61,418 bases of DNA from Trichoplax sp. H2 (taxonomy: Eukaryota > Placozoa > Uniplacotomia > Trichoplacea), in NCBI GenBank assembly GCA_003344405.1, contig NOWV01000292.1:1-61418 (forward strand), read 5' to 3'. Made by a program: the position numbers and the translations under genes. Of this stretch, positions 45,923-57,192 are shown in pieces. The number at the start of each line of letters is the position of its first letter. The first letter of the stretch is position 1. The notes under the pieces are model-generated. The model did no database searches and was not told the origin of the DNA. It saw only the letters and a list, made by a program, of their open reading frames with translations.

Positions 45923-46138
45923 TCAAGGCATCCGGCGGTCATTGATTTTGCCAGCTGCAGTCGGGGATTTGCTTTCATATTTGCTGTCTTCTTCCAACTC
46001 TTTCCGAGGCATCCAACTTATAGACTTGCAAACAAGCTTTACCAGGTATAAAACTCTATGATGAACAGTTCAGTTATTGGGCTATTTCAATTAAACTACC
46101 TCTTTCGATCCAGCAGTCGACGAGTCTTCAATCTCCAT
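45923..46138 (-). CDS. Weak candidate: two-exon 46-aa charged protein
   Basis: Not recognised. Exon 1 (46138-46100) reads MEIEDSSTAGSKE to a GTAGTT donor in phase 0. A 75-nt intron ends at TTTGCAAG, and exon 2 (46024-45923) reads on through a charged stretch with WMPRKELEED and TAAGKINDRRMP to TGA. It is divergent from PDCL3, with 283 bp between the start codons, matching the head-to-head habit of this locus. The evidence is only frame, splice sites and position, and another donor-like GAGGTAAAT just after the stop makes the 3' end doubtful. Confidence 0.22.
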
Positions 46139-46421
46139 ACAGCTTATTTTATACGTAAAAATGATGAACAAATGGCGTACAATCCCTTGCCATGATCTTC
46201 ATCTCCGATTTCAGTAATTCACATAATGTTAGACACTTAGTAGTTGCCTAGATGATTTTAAATTCAATTTTGTCCATCGACTGTAACTATGCGCGTTCAA
46301 TAGTCTTACTGTGATTCATAGACTGTAGCAATGATGCACAAGACTGCAAAAGTCATCATGGTTGATTACTGATGGACGAGTATATCGCACATCCTATTCT
46401 AGGTACGTCTGATTAGACAAG

Positions 46422-47690
46422 ATGCAAGATCCTAACGAAGACACAGAATGGAACGATATCTTACGCCAAAAAGGCATTTTACCACCAAAAGAAGAGCCAA
46501 AGGAGGAAGAAGTGGAAATAGCCCCTCCTGACAAAAATGTCGTCTCTCCTGAAGGAAAACCTTACCAGGAAATGAACATGGACGAGCTGGATGAATTTGA
46601 AGATGATCTAGACGAGCAATTTTTCCTAGAGTACAAGTAATATATTTCTATCTTATATATATATGACACATACACACATGCAATAGTTAAATCCCTTAAT
46701 AACGGTATCGTAGAGAGGATGAAACTCCAAAATCGTAGCAACTAGACGTACAGTGCTTACCCTTCTAGCTGTATGACATGCATTTTAATAGTAGTACAGT
46801 AGTATACGTGTAGATAAAATTTGTTACAATTAAAATCAAATCCCAATTGGACACCATAACCGTACGCTATTTTTAACATATATATTCATATTAGGCGAAA
46901 ACGATTGTTAGAAATGCAAGAAACGGTAAAGAGGTCACAATTTGGTGATCTCAGAGAAATTTCAGGACAAGACTATATTCAGGAAGTTACCAAAGCTGGA
47001 GAAGGCATCAATGTAGTCCTTCACCTATACCAAGCAGGGTATCAATCTTATTTTACTGTTATTAAGCCAAAGATTATACAATTGTATCATTAGTTTAAGA
47101 AATAAATTTGAACACTCTGTATCACCATAATGTAATGCCTTGTATTCAATTTTTCATTCAGAATTCCATTATGTAAATTAATCAACAATCATCTATCAAC
47201 CCTGGCTCAAAAGTTTCCCGAAACCAAGTTTCTTAAAAGTATTTCTACAACTACTATTCCGAATTATCCAGATAAAAACCTCCCGACTATCTTTGTTTAC
47301 AACAATGGAGAATTAAAGGGGCAATTAATTGGACCTTTTAGTTTTGGAGGCATGAAACTCACTATCGATAGTAAGTCTGTTGCTCACTTTCCTTGCAAGT
47401 ACTGTACTGATAGACGCGTATTGTATACGATTTTGCCAAATTAATTAACCACGGTGATAGCATACCACAGAATAAAGTTTCTCTTCGATAAGATCAACAT
47501 AATACTGTTTTGTAACATATTAAATTCTTCGACGTATTAAAATGATTTAGGTTTAGAGTGGAAATTGGCCCAGTTTAAAGCTATTAAGAGTGATTTATCT
47601 GAAGATCCTACAGCTGCAAATCAAATTCGTGATGTTATGTCGGACTCTCTACGTAATCAAAATGATGATGATGATGATGGTGACGACTAA
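46422..47690 (+). CDS. PDCL3: Phosducin-like protein 3 (PhLP2), 4 exons
   Basis: Cytosolic co-chaperone of the CCT/TRiC chaperonin, involved in folding of actin, tubulin and other clients. Exons 46422-46636, 46895-47038, 47162-47370 and 47551-47690 join in frame to 235 residues (human about 239). The N-terminal helical part has [20 protein letters not shown] and an acidic linker. Then come the basic KRLLEMQE region and the thioredoxin-like domain with [48 protein letters not shown] and GPFSFGGM. The thioredoxin CxxC is absent, as in the family. The tail ends in a run of Asp with one Gly, encoded by GAT repeats, a likely length-variable tract. The start codon matches the family N-terminus. Confidence 0.95.
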
Positions 47691-49126
47691 TGATTCTAGA
47701 TACACTGTACGGTATTATAGATTAATGGAATGTATAAGATAGTCTATACAGCAACTGGTATCACTGGTTGATAGCTACCATTATCTGCTATGACATTTAA
47801 ATTTAGCTTTATATGAACTGACAGAATAAATGGTCTTTATTACCCAATGCAAATTATTACATCGCATTTCTGATTCAAACTGTATCATTTATAGACATAC
47901 ATAAAATGAAGTACTCCCGTATTGTTTTTATTCTTAGAAAATTTTATTCAACTACAGCTAATCTTCTTACCGGTTGTAAATATTGAATATACGCAGTTAC
48001 AGGATTAATAATTGTGATAGTTGATGATTTTATCATAAATTCCAATGTAATTGTACGGTGTATTAGCCAAAAAAAATGCTTGTGATACTTTATGAATTAT
48101 TCCATGATAACTTATTACGTTCAGTTTATAAAATTGCTACCTGATTTGTCCTTCAAATGTAGAGCTGGTATCTTTATTGATTGTATTACTGAGTATACGT
48201 TACGCGTATGTTAACAATAATACTGATACCTGTTGATAATGGAGTATAAAAATGCCGGTATACTTGACAGGAATAAAGATTAACATTTCGTACTAGATAT
48301 TTCGAAAATAAGGAAATGGTCATAGCATGAAATAAATTGATATCTTGATAAATTTATAATGCTCGATAAGCACATTTTAGAAACAGTCACTAGCGATATT
48401 CATTATAATTAATTCATATTGCAGTTAATCGCATAGTAAGGTGGATCACATTGTGAAATTGTACACTTCTTTTTTAGATCTGCTATATTACAGAAAGCAC
48501 ATAGGATAAATAGTAAAATAATACTTCAGTACAGCTGTTTGTCGTTGCTGCATGTATAAATTACAGCAATAGTAAAAATTTATGCTACAGTAGAGCCATT
48601 GGAAAGAGTAGTACAACTTTAATTACCGTACTCAATGGCGTTATAGTAATAAAAATTGTAACCTCAGATGCCATATAAAAATTTTGATCCAAACATATAT
48701 TAAGGTGACTGAAATTGAACCATTGAGACAGAAGTATAACGTACACTATAGTATCGATAGCTCGTGCCCGATTTTTAAAGCATCTTTTTAATTACTAATC
48801 AATTTCAAATTTTATAAATATCGTATTGTATTAGTAAATAATAGCAGGTACTACTAGCAATCTACTTGCGATAGCTACTGTAAGACGAGAGAAGCTAAAA
48901 TCTTAAGATCATGTGCATTGGATCTAAAAAATGGATTGAAAACTATTTCTATTATAAGAATGAGGTTAAACAAATATGGATCTGTCAAGAATTTAAAAGC
49001 GTCATAGACTTTAAAAAAAACCTGCAAATAAGTTAATACATGATTTGTGCAAAAAACGATAAATAAGTGCTTAATCAAGGATGAAAACAATAATCTCGAT
49101 CTTAGCTTGTAGCTCTAATTTTTTAG
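47691..49126. other. Intergenic, no gene seen
   Basis: AT-rich sequence between the convergent ends of PDCL3 and the PTB protein. No family resemblance in any frame. Confidence 0.55.
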
Positions 49127-49453
49127 TTAATTTTTTTCTTGCTTCTTTTGATATTCTTGAACTTTTTGATCAAGAAAAGCTTCCATTCTATCCGTTTTAG
49201 ATGATGTAAAGCAATACATAGCGCTCTGTTCGTTGGAGTCGACAGCTTCAAAGGTAAAAGTTCCATTTGCGGAACCATAGCGTGATATTGTCGTCAATGG
49301 CCACTCGTATTCCTGTTTTTTGCTTTTACTAATAAATTCAAGCTTGGTTCTGGATATGGTTATAGTTCCTTTGCCTACTACTATTCCTTTCTGATTTAGG
49401 AATCCAACCCGAAAGGCAGCCGAACCTTTATTCTTTGATAGAGCTTTTCCCAT
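49127..49453 (-). CDS. Small PTB (IRS-type) domain protein, probably N-myristoylated
   Basis: A 108-residue single-exon protein that consists almost wholly of one IRS/DOK/FRS2-type phosphotyrosine-binding domain. Family signs are the strand pattern GKGTITISRTKLEFI, the EWPLTTISRYG segment with the conserved R-Y-G, NGTFTFEAVDSN, YCFTSSK, and a C-terminal amphipathic helix (DRMEAFLDQKVQEYQ). In the family this domain binds NPxY-type receptor motifs. The N-terminus MGKALSKN has Gly2 and Ser6, a good N-myristoylation signal like that of FRS2, and a basic cluster follows, so membrane attachment is likely. There is no C-terminal effector tail with Tyr motifs, unlike FRS2 or DOK. No upstream or downstream exon with a fitting phase was noticed. 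Confidence 0.7.
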   Translation of the reverse strand: MGKALSKNKGSAAFRVGFLNQKGIVVGKGTITISRTKLEFISKSKKQEYEWPLTTISRYGSANGTFTFEAVDSNEQSAMYCFTSSKTDRMEAFLDQKVQEYQKKQEKN

Positions 49454-51375
49454 GCTAACTTATACAGTAGGAATTAAACGCTCGCCTTTAATTTCCCTGT
49501 AACGAACGTAATATGATTTGTACAGAATGAGTCGAAATCCACAAGGCGAATTCTAACTTCTCAAGTTTATGTAATTTAAAAAATTTAAACACTACTAGCT
49601 TCCATTTGGACGACTAATGGTTGTAATACTGCTTTCGTGATAACGATTCAGGTAATGTACATTATAACTTTAAAGATATCTAATGGCAGAAAATAACTGG
49701 TCTACCTGACGTTGATAAGTATTTTTATTAGTAACTAGTAAAAATTAAATATCTTCAAATGATTGATCATAATGATTACCTTTTAATTTTAGCGATGCTT
49801 TTCTTGGAATAAAATTAAACTATCAACCAAATCAAATATATGATGTCGCGGTATATTTGCTGTACCTTTGTTAATTATTATTTCCAGTTAATATAGTTAA
49901 TTATATTCAATACTATCTAGTTAGATTCGAGAATTAAAAGCCCTGCCCACACGAATAATTTGATATTAGCTTTTACAGCAAATATCGATTAATTATAGTC
50001 TATAGAATTAATTAATAGTTAATTGCTATTCATGAACTCAAACTAGACTTTAAAAACCATAATAAAATTAGAAAGTATAGAGCACCTTCATTAAATATTG
50101 TCGCTATACTACAGTACAAAAGTATTTTTGACTATAAGCGTATACTTTAGTATTGATTAGTTACTGAATTCAGTATATCACCATTGGTAGACTTCGCATA
50201 TAAGCATCCTATATAGTGTACCATCATCAATAATAAAAAGGATACAGATACTATAAGAATAAATAGATGCTTCAACACAATACGCTTCGTTTGTATTGTT
50301 TGTTTATTGTACTCTACAAATGCCTTAAGTTATAGCAGAATAGTGGCAAGATTAGCAGTACTTAGACCGAGATATATTTCAATCACAGTGGATTAGTGAT
50401 TCAGCGGCAATGTTCTTGCCCCCTAGCGTATAAAGTGTTAAATCTTACACTATTAAGAGTTGTACTATACAAAATTTGCACTATGTTCATGAGCCAGCCG
50501 ATATACATGTTCATGGTGAATCAATATATCGGATAGAAACGTCGCAATAGGATTATCAGTAGAATTAACGAGAGAATATGTAAACGATGCTATTAGGTGA
50601 TGATGTATAAATGGCTTATATTAAATCGTTATCTAATACTATTAGAAGTCAGATTGATCTATTATATTAGTCTTCAATTCATATGAATAGTAATACTATC
50701 ATTAATTATTTATTTTTAGCTAAATCATGCAAATAGATACAAAACTTAGCCAATAGTAGTGATTGAAATGTTGAAACACGTATTTATCATTGATAGAAAG
50801 TAAATTATAATGTACAGTATCATCATTTACGCCACTAGGCTACTATTATGACCCATTGTATAAATAATTCCAGGTTTTACAATTGTAGTAGGACTTAATA
50901 GTTTAATAAAATAAATTTATGGATCATAAGGCAACAAGCCCCAAACATGCTTATACCCTTTTACTATTGCAAGTATTAATGATAAAGTACAACGCCATCT
51001 GCATACTCTACATTAATTAACACTAGCTAGCTAAGCCGGATGAATATTAGAGATATTAATTTGAAGTAAAAAATTTTATTTAATAAAAATAATTATCTCC
51101 TTTACTAAATATCATTCAGGATGATATGGCTTACCATTAAAACATTTCCTGTAAAAATAGGCTATAAATCTACATATGTATATACCATCTCAAATACTAT
51201 GTTTAACATTGGAAATATGGAGTTGAATACCACGCGTACTTATATGAAACAATATCTAAAAATTTCTGTACTAAAATTCTGGATAAAAGCAATCTATATC
51301 TGTATATCTTGACATACGGTATATCACATTCATTGATACTTATGAGAATATCACAATATTAAGCAGGCATTCATT
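49454..51375. other. Intergenic, no gene seen
   Basis: About 1.9 kb of AT-rich sequence. The + frame at 51121-51312 has no family resemblance. It separates the PTB gene promoter from the 3' end of the first PM20D1-like gene. Confidence 0.55.
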
Positions 51376-52902
51376 CTAAAATTCCATTGCTCTCTCTTTA
51401 TCCCGATCAGGAAGATTTATCCCTTTATCAGCATTATCGAAAACATGAAAATAGAAGTTTAGTGTTTCTTGATAATTTTGTAAACTTATTCTCTCATCAA
51501 TTCCATGTATTCTCTTTAAATCTGTCGTAGCTGATAAACAAGACGGCGAAAATCGATAAATATTTCTAGTTAAATGCAGATAGTGTATAGTATCTGTATT
51601 TCCAATCATAACAGATGGTATAACTGGCACATTTTTAAACACTTGGCGAACACTCTTATAAATAACCTTATAGCCAAAAGAATCAATGGGTGATAATCTT
51701 GGAGGATTGTAAGAGTCTAGTATTTTAAATTGTACACGATCATCATTAATGATGGCTTTATCGTAGTTGATAACCTCAGTTACCGATTGGGATGGATGTA
51801 TACGATGATTAATAATAGCTGTAGCTGATGAAGAGCCAACATTGATTGAATCACTGTTAGAATGGAACATAGTTAAAGCTGTGGTCGTCTTAATGTAAGC
51901 ACGCGTTGCAGCATCCGCATCGAATTGAAGACTTACAACATATGAAAACAGCCATAAATTTGTCATGATTATTCGATAGGAAAATCCCATTAGAGGAGCC
52001 AAATGTTCCAACATTATTACTTCTGGTCCACTACCGAATAAATTACGATGGCCGACTCTTTCTAACGTCGAAACAGCTTGAGCTAGAATACCAATGTTTG
52101 AATTTACTTCTGGCACTATATCATGATCAGTACCGTTGGCTACTGTTAACTGAAGAGTAGCATAGCCTTTCTCAGTAATACCAACAAAAGCAACAGGCCC
52201 TTTTACACCAGGTGCTCCGTCACTAACAATCATCATGCCTTCATCCAAAATAAAATCGGGCTCAACCCCTCTATCAGCTAGTATCTTTCCAATATGATAA
52301 GCTCCATGCAGACCTGTCACTTCTTCATCATGACCGAAAGCCAAGTAAAAGGATCTTTTGGGCATGATTTTCTTACGTAAACGAAATTCTAATGCTTCCA
52401 TCAAGCCGATAACACCATTTTTATCATCTAGTGTTCCTCTACCGTAGATAAATCCATCCACAATATGAGCACTAAATGGATCATAACTCCATTCGTCTTT
52501 CTTAGCAGGGACAACATCGAGATGTGCAGTTAGCATATACGGTGTTAACGCTGGATTGCTACCGTTGATGGTATAAAGAAGACTATAGCTGTTGATTATT
52601 TCACGAGATATAAATGATGCATTATGAATGAGAGGATAATTATCGACAAGATGTTGATGAAGTGCAAGAAAAGCCGATGTATTAAAACTTTCATTTTCAT
52701 TAAATATAGTTTGTAATCTGAGTGACTGTTGAAAACGTTCAATAGCTTGCTGCGATAGATGGATAAAGTCATCATCTTTAACGCTACATTCGCCTACATT
52801 AACCTGATGACTAGGAAAAGTTATCATTCTAATCGTTACGATTAGCGTAATGCTCGCAATAGCACCAATAATAAATCTTATTATAAAATTGATGACACCC
52901 AT
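51376..52902 (-). CDS. PM20D1: PM20D1-like M20 metallopeptidase, copy A
   Basis: Single exon, 508 residues. The N-terminus is a hydrophobic signal/anchor (about 5-28), followed by the M20 peptidase fold facing the secretory lumen or outside. Dizinc ligands and catalytic residues are present: His127 in AHLDVVPA, Asp159 in GRGTLDDKNG, the Glu pair 193-194 in GHDEEVTG, Asp in LDEGM, and a C-terminal His in RIHGIDE. The GNTDTIHY and IYRFSP words match PM20D1, which in mammals condenses and hydrolyses N-fatty-acyl amino acids; substrate here is inferred. The lid motif GHxSxP is altered to DHDIVP: the His stays, but the neighbouring Gly and Ser are lost. It is head-to-head with copy B, starts 786 bp apart. 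The start codon directly precedes the hydrophobic segment. Confidence 0.9.
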   Translation of the reverse strand: MGVINFIIRFIIGAIASITLIVTIRMITFPSHQVNVGECSVKDDDFIHLSQQAIERFQQSLRLQTIFNENESFNTSAFLALHQHLVDNYPLIHNASFISREIINSYSLLYTINGSNPALTPYMLTAHLDVVPAKKDEWSYDPFSAHIVDGFIYGRGTLDDKNGVIGLMEALEFRLRKKIMPKRSFYLAFGHDEEVTGLHGAYHIGKILADRGVEPDFILDEGMMIVSDGAPGVKGPVAFVGITEKGYATLQLTVANGTDHDIVPEVNSNIGILAQAVSTLERVGHRNLFGSGPEVIMLEHLAPLMGFSYRIIMTNLWLFSYVVSLQFDADAATRAYIKTTTALTMFHSNSDSINVGSSSATAIINHRIHPSQSVTEVINYDKAIINDDRVQFKILDSYNPPRLSPIDSFGYKVIYKSVRQVFKNVPVIPSVMIGNTDTIHYLHLTRNIYRFSPSCLSATTDLKRIHGIDERISLQNYQETLNFYFHVFDNADKGINLPDRDKERAMEF

Positions 52903-53069
52903 ATTGACAAGCAGTATCTAATAGGTAAAATGATGGTTTTACCTTGTTGTAAGCATATCATTACCACGATGTTAGCTAATTAACTCTATCTGTGGCCTAC
53001 GCCGCTGTCCTAACCAGTACCTTCCAAAATAGCTGTATCAAGCAAGCAAAATAACTGGTATACTCGTAA

Positions 53070-53465
53070 AACCTCAGATGACCGCTTGACTCGGTTTAAT
53101 GTCCTATGGCAACGTACTTTGTATCTGATTTGCATCCGATGATGTTTGAGCCGGTTGGCAACAACTTATTGCAAACACTGTAGTTGATATATAATATCAA
53201 AACTTCAAGTTGTAGCTTGATTCTGCTTCGGTTCTATAGCAACGCAATCTGCTAGGCGTATCTGATGATACTTATACTAATTGACAGCAGCAAGTTGCAA
53301 ATAGATGGCATACGTACAGAACAGAAATCTCAAGTTATACCTCCATTCAGTCTTCGATCCTATGGCAAGCCAAACTGATGAGCCTGTTGGATGATATTTG
53401 TACCTGTTGGCACCATCGATAATTAACCAATTGCAAATGGCAGTAGAAAAACTTCTAGTTCTAGT
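53070..53465 (+). repeat. Three degenerate tandem copies of a 128-bp unit
   Basis: A CCTATGGCAA-like word recurs at 53103, 53233 and 53359 (spacing 130 and 126). Each copy then shows an ordered series: CTG or CTGAT, GATGAT, a TTGGCA/TTGACAG word, TTGCAAA, and AAACTTC or AAATCTC with AAGTT. The copies are strongly diverged. They fill the shared 5' region of the two PM20D1-like genes. Confidence 0.6.
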
Positions 53466-53507
53466 TAGTTAAACAATAATAGTACACACCTCTCTCCTCC
53501 TACTTGC

Positions 53508-53586
53508 ACAGTATACTGAATACAGTCCTATACAGTAGTGTACTATAGTACCATATAATAGTGTATATTGTACAGGATACTGCAGT
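53508..53586. repeat. Weak TACTG/CAGTA array, cluster 3
   Basis: A loose run of ACAGTATACTG, TACAGT, GTACTATAG and TGTACAG words, about 100 bp before the start codon of PM20D1-like copy B. It is shorter and more degenerate than the other clusters, so it may be a decayed array or coincidence. Confidence 0.45.
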
Positions 53587-53688
53587 CGGTGTCGAGAGAT
53601 TCAAGATTGGCCGCCATTGATTGATTAGCTGACGATATTTGCTCATAGCTATTCGTATTAGCCGTTGCTGGTAACTCTTGCAAAAGAA

Positions 53689-55215
53689 ATGAAAACAAGA
53701 AAGATTTTATCGCTTATACTGAAATCACTGTTACTAATATTAGGCGTGATTATCGTTGCAGTTATTATCAGAACTGTTACCTTCCCTGACGCTCAACCCT
53801 ATTTTGAGAAGTGTAAAGTATCGGATTCGGACTTTATCCCATTAAATGATGTAAGATTGCAACACTTTAGAACTGCTATTCAAATACCAACGGTATGCAC
53901 ATCTATCGATAATTGTAATTTCACAGCCATTCTACAATTGCATGATCATATTCAAGAATCGTTTCCACTTATCCATTCATCCAACTTTATCCAACGTATC
54001 TTGTTTGCAAATTATACCTTGTTATATCGTGTTGAAGGCACAAATAGCACCTTACCTCCATACATGCTGGTTAGCCATCTAGATGTAGTCCCTGCCAAGG
54101 CTGCAGAATGGCAAGTTGATCCCTTTTCAGCCACTGTTAAAGATGGCTATATTTTCGGTCGAGGTACACTTGATGTCAAGCAAACGTTATTCGGTATGAT
54201 GGAAGCACTAGAATTTAGACTGGCTAAAGGTCAAAGACCTATTCGTACATTTTATATGGCGATGGGTCATGACGAAGAGGTATCGGGTCTCCGAGGTGCA
54301 AAAGCGGTTGCCAATTACTTTTCTTCACGAGGAATAACGCTCGACTTTATTTCTGATGAAGGGATGGTCGTAGCGGATGGCATATTACCAGGCATGCAAA
54401 CCCCCGTCGCATTAATTGGTATCGCTGAAAAAGGTATGGCAACATTCGAATTTAGTGTCTCTGTCACTCCAGGACATGCTTCAATGCCAGCTGGAGAAAC
54501 TAGCATTGGCATCTTATCTAAGGCTATGGTATCATTAGAGCAAAATCCCCATGAGAACTTCTTTGGAAAAGGACCCGAACGATTATTGTTAGAGTACGTA
54601 GTAAACAAAATGACATTACCGCATCGCGTTCTAATGGCTAATTTATGGCTTTTTGGACCTCTAATCGCTCGCGCATTTGCATTAAAACCGAATACAAACG
54701 CAATTATACGCACCACTACCGCCTTAACTATGTTTAATGCTGGTGTAAAGTGGAACGTCATTTCATCAACAGCAAAAGCAGTGGTAAACCATCGTATTCA
54801 TCCACTGCAATCAGTGGCGGATGTTCTCAAAATTGATAAAAAAATAATCCAAGATGATCGAGTAAAGGTTAAAATACTCAGTGCATATGAACCTTCACCG
54901 ATTTCGCCAACCGATTCTGATGGCTATCGAATTCTGCATCAAAGTATATATCAAATATTTGAAGTACCCGTAGCTCCAGCACTTTTCATTGCGTCCAGCG
55001 ATTCGAAACACTTCGTCAAACTCAGTAAGAATATATATCGATTTGCACCTTCCTTTTTAAACAGTGCTGAATTAAAGGGAATCCATGGAAACAATGAAAA
55101 AATTAAAATCAAAAATTATGAGCAAACCATCAATTTTTATTATCATTTAATGATTAATGCTGAAAAATCTGCAAATTTAAAATCAGCTTTTGACAAAGGT
55201 CATCAAGATCTATAA
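53689..55215 (+). CDS. PM20D1: PM20D1-like M20 metallopeptidase, copy B
   Basis: Single exon, 508 residues counted from the ATG at 53689, which begins MKTRKILSLILKS and leads straight into a hydrophobic anchor (about 6-29). The frame is open upstream but has no earlier ATG that fits. The M20 residues are intact: His130 in SHLDVVPA, Asp162 in GRGTLDVKQ, Glu196-Glu197 in GHDEEVSG, Asp in SDEGM, and a C-terminal His in GIHGNNE. The lid motif GHASMP keeps the family form, unlike copy A. The RTTTALTMFNAGVKWNVI region is very close to vertebrate PM20D1. Expected role: secreted or membrane N-acyl amino acid synthase/hydrolase. The equal length and high similarity to copy A point to an inverted local duplication. 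Confidence 0.92.
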   Translation: MKTRKILSLILKSLLLILGVIIVAVIIRTVTFPDAQPYFEKCKVSDSDFIPLNDVRLQHFRTAIQIPTVCTSIDNCNFTAILQLHDHIQESFPLIHSSNFIQRILFANYTLLYRVEGTNSTLPPYMLVSHLDVVPAKAAEWQVDPFSATVKDGYIFGRGTLDVKQTLFGMMEALEFRLAKGQRPIRTFYMAMGHDEEVSGLRGAKAVANYFSSRGITLDFISDEGMVVADGILPGMQTPVALIGIAEKGMATFEFSVSVTPGHASMPAGETSIGILSKAMVSLEQNPHENFFGKGPERLLLEYVVNKMTLPHRVLMANLWLFGPLIARAFALKPNTNAIIRTTTALTMFNAGVKWNVISSTAKAVVNHRIHPLQSVADVLKIDKKIIQDDRVKVKILSAYEPSPISPTDSDGYRILHQSIYQIFEVPVAPALFIASSDSKHFVKLSKNIYRFAPSFLNSAELKGIHGNNEKIKIKNYEQTINFYYHLMINAEKSANLKSAFDKGHQDL

Positions 55216-57192
55216 ATTAGTATATCCTATCCTTTCTATAACCGTAAAGGGGAAATAATACTGTCTGCCCTCGCAGTAATGCTACACTTTCAAAATCTCT
55301 TGATGATCTTATTTATCTATTAATTGTTAAAGTATATTTACGAGTACGTTTTCGTAATACCAATTGATTATAATTAGTGGACCAAGTCGAAAAATTCATA
55401 TAAACCTGACTTTGTACCTGATAAATTCCACTCTAAAATGTAGTTTACGCGTATATGCAAGTGTAGACAGTTTTGTCTATAGGTAAAGACTTTTTAATTA
55501 TACGAGGATCTAATTCATTTTATTTACCATAATTAATGATATCTGTAATATATAATTTGTATCATTCCACCGGTTTATTTATCTGATTATCAAGCTATTG
55601 TAATACAGTATTTGAGATGTATATGGGCTACCAGAATTGCGTTTGCAAAATTGATCTCTCACTTTAAAATATTGTAAGACTTATTTGCCGTCTCTTGCAA
55701 AGTTCCTAAATTTGTTATGGTAATATTTGTAGCTATCTAACAAACAGGCATGGACTGCTTCCATCTACAGACAAAGTAGCTGTTCCTACCGACCAACTGC
55801 TCCCAATTTTGTTGGTTATCTATTGTGTTCTGAATCTCATTTCTTTTGCATAACTTGAAGTACTATTAGTCACAGGCAATGATTAGCTAGCATATATTTT
55901 CATTAATAAATTCAACAAGAAGCAAGCTCTATCATGTCCCTTTTAATAGAGCTAAAAATGTTTTCTGTATAAGAGTATCTACCAACAGGATTGCAAATAA
56001 GATGATCTATTACTGCTTGCATAAGCCTAAAGTACGATTATATAATATTACGGAAGCCAAAAGATACGAGAAAAGAGTTTGATAGTCGCTAAACCTTACA
56101 TTAATTATGAAACTGACTTAAAAAATAATTGATATCGGGAAAAATAGTTATAATTTAACCCATGTGCGAATATGAAATGCATGAAAATTGAAGCTGATTA
56201 AAAGTGTAACAGTAAAGTATTCATGCATGCGTTGAATAATATATGTACGACATCTAGAATCTTAAAAAGACACAGTATAAGATTTGATATTAGTCACTCA
56301 TCCACCTAGTAATCTTCATCATATTTATTTTAAGCTTAAATTGGTATTCACTATAATTAGTATTTCGTTAGAGCTCATAAGCACATATTGTAAAATTTAC
56401 GAAATAAAAATAATAAGTTTTCCAATGCAGCTTTACACATGTTATTGGAGATGGTTATCTTTAGTTAATAGTTAATTTACTGCCTGTATTTTGATCAAAT
56501 TGCAGGGTTAAGGCAATGAGTTTGAACCCAGTAGTTGATGAAAAAAGTTACTACATCAATTTACTTAAGGTCAAAAATTTGTTATATATATATTTGTTTG
56601 CATTTGGATAAATGGAATTTTTGATATTACATAAAGTTTTAACTCTGAAATGACGGAGATTAGATCTAAAAATGAGCATTATCCACAGAAGATGAAGTTC
56701 AAACAAAAATGATAATAATTATTATAATCGGACAAGTTGCTGAGATATGCACTGTAATTAAGGACTTGATTTTAATTAAGGATGCTAACATTTTCAATTT
56801 TGATTACTATGTCTGCCTACATATTATAATAATTAAAAATAGCGGTTCAATATCAGCTTTCTACATTTATCAATTAGAAAAAGAAACTAGCTATATTTTA
56901 CTGATTCGCTCATCACCTGAGTAACAAATCATCAATTACTTGATAAAAATGCTGGCAAATACAAACCCAAAATTTTATATCTCACAACTATCACTGTACA
57001 TCTAAAACAGTTTCTTTCTGATATTTTTACATATAATTAAAGGTATATAGGACTGTTTTGTTCATAAAAAATTTCTATTCGATCTAATATCCACTTTACG
57101 ATAAGATTGTGATAAATAATACATGATATAAATTACGTGATACTGCAGTTTATAGCATAATTAAGTCTAATAAAATACACAGCCAATGATAT
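55216..57192. other. Intergenic, no gene seen
   Basis: About 2 kb, AT-rich, between convergent genes. The + frames at 56284-56475 and 56709-56924 are hydrophobic AT-driven translations without family resemblance. Confidence 0.55.

Noticed and set aside
54315-54761. 148-residue minus-strand frame
   Set aside because: Antisense shadow of PM20D1-like copy B, whose plus-strand frame has all the M20 residues.
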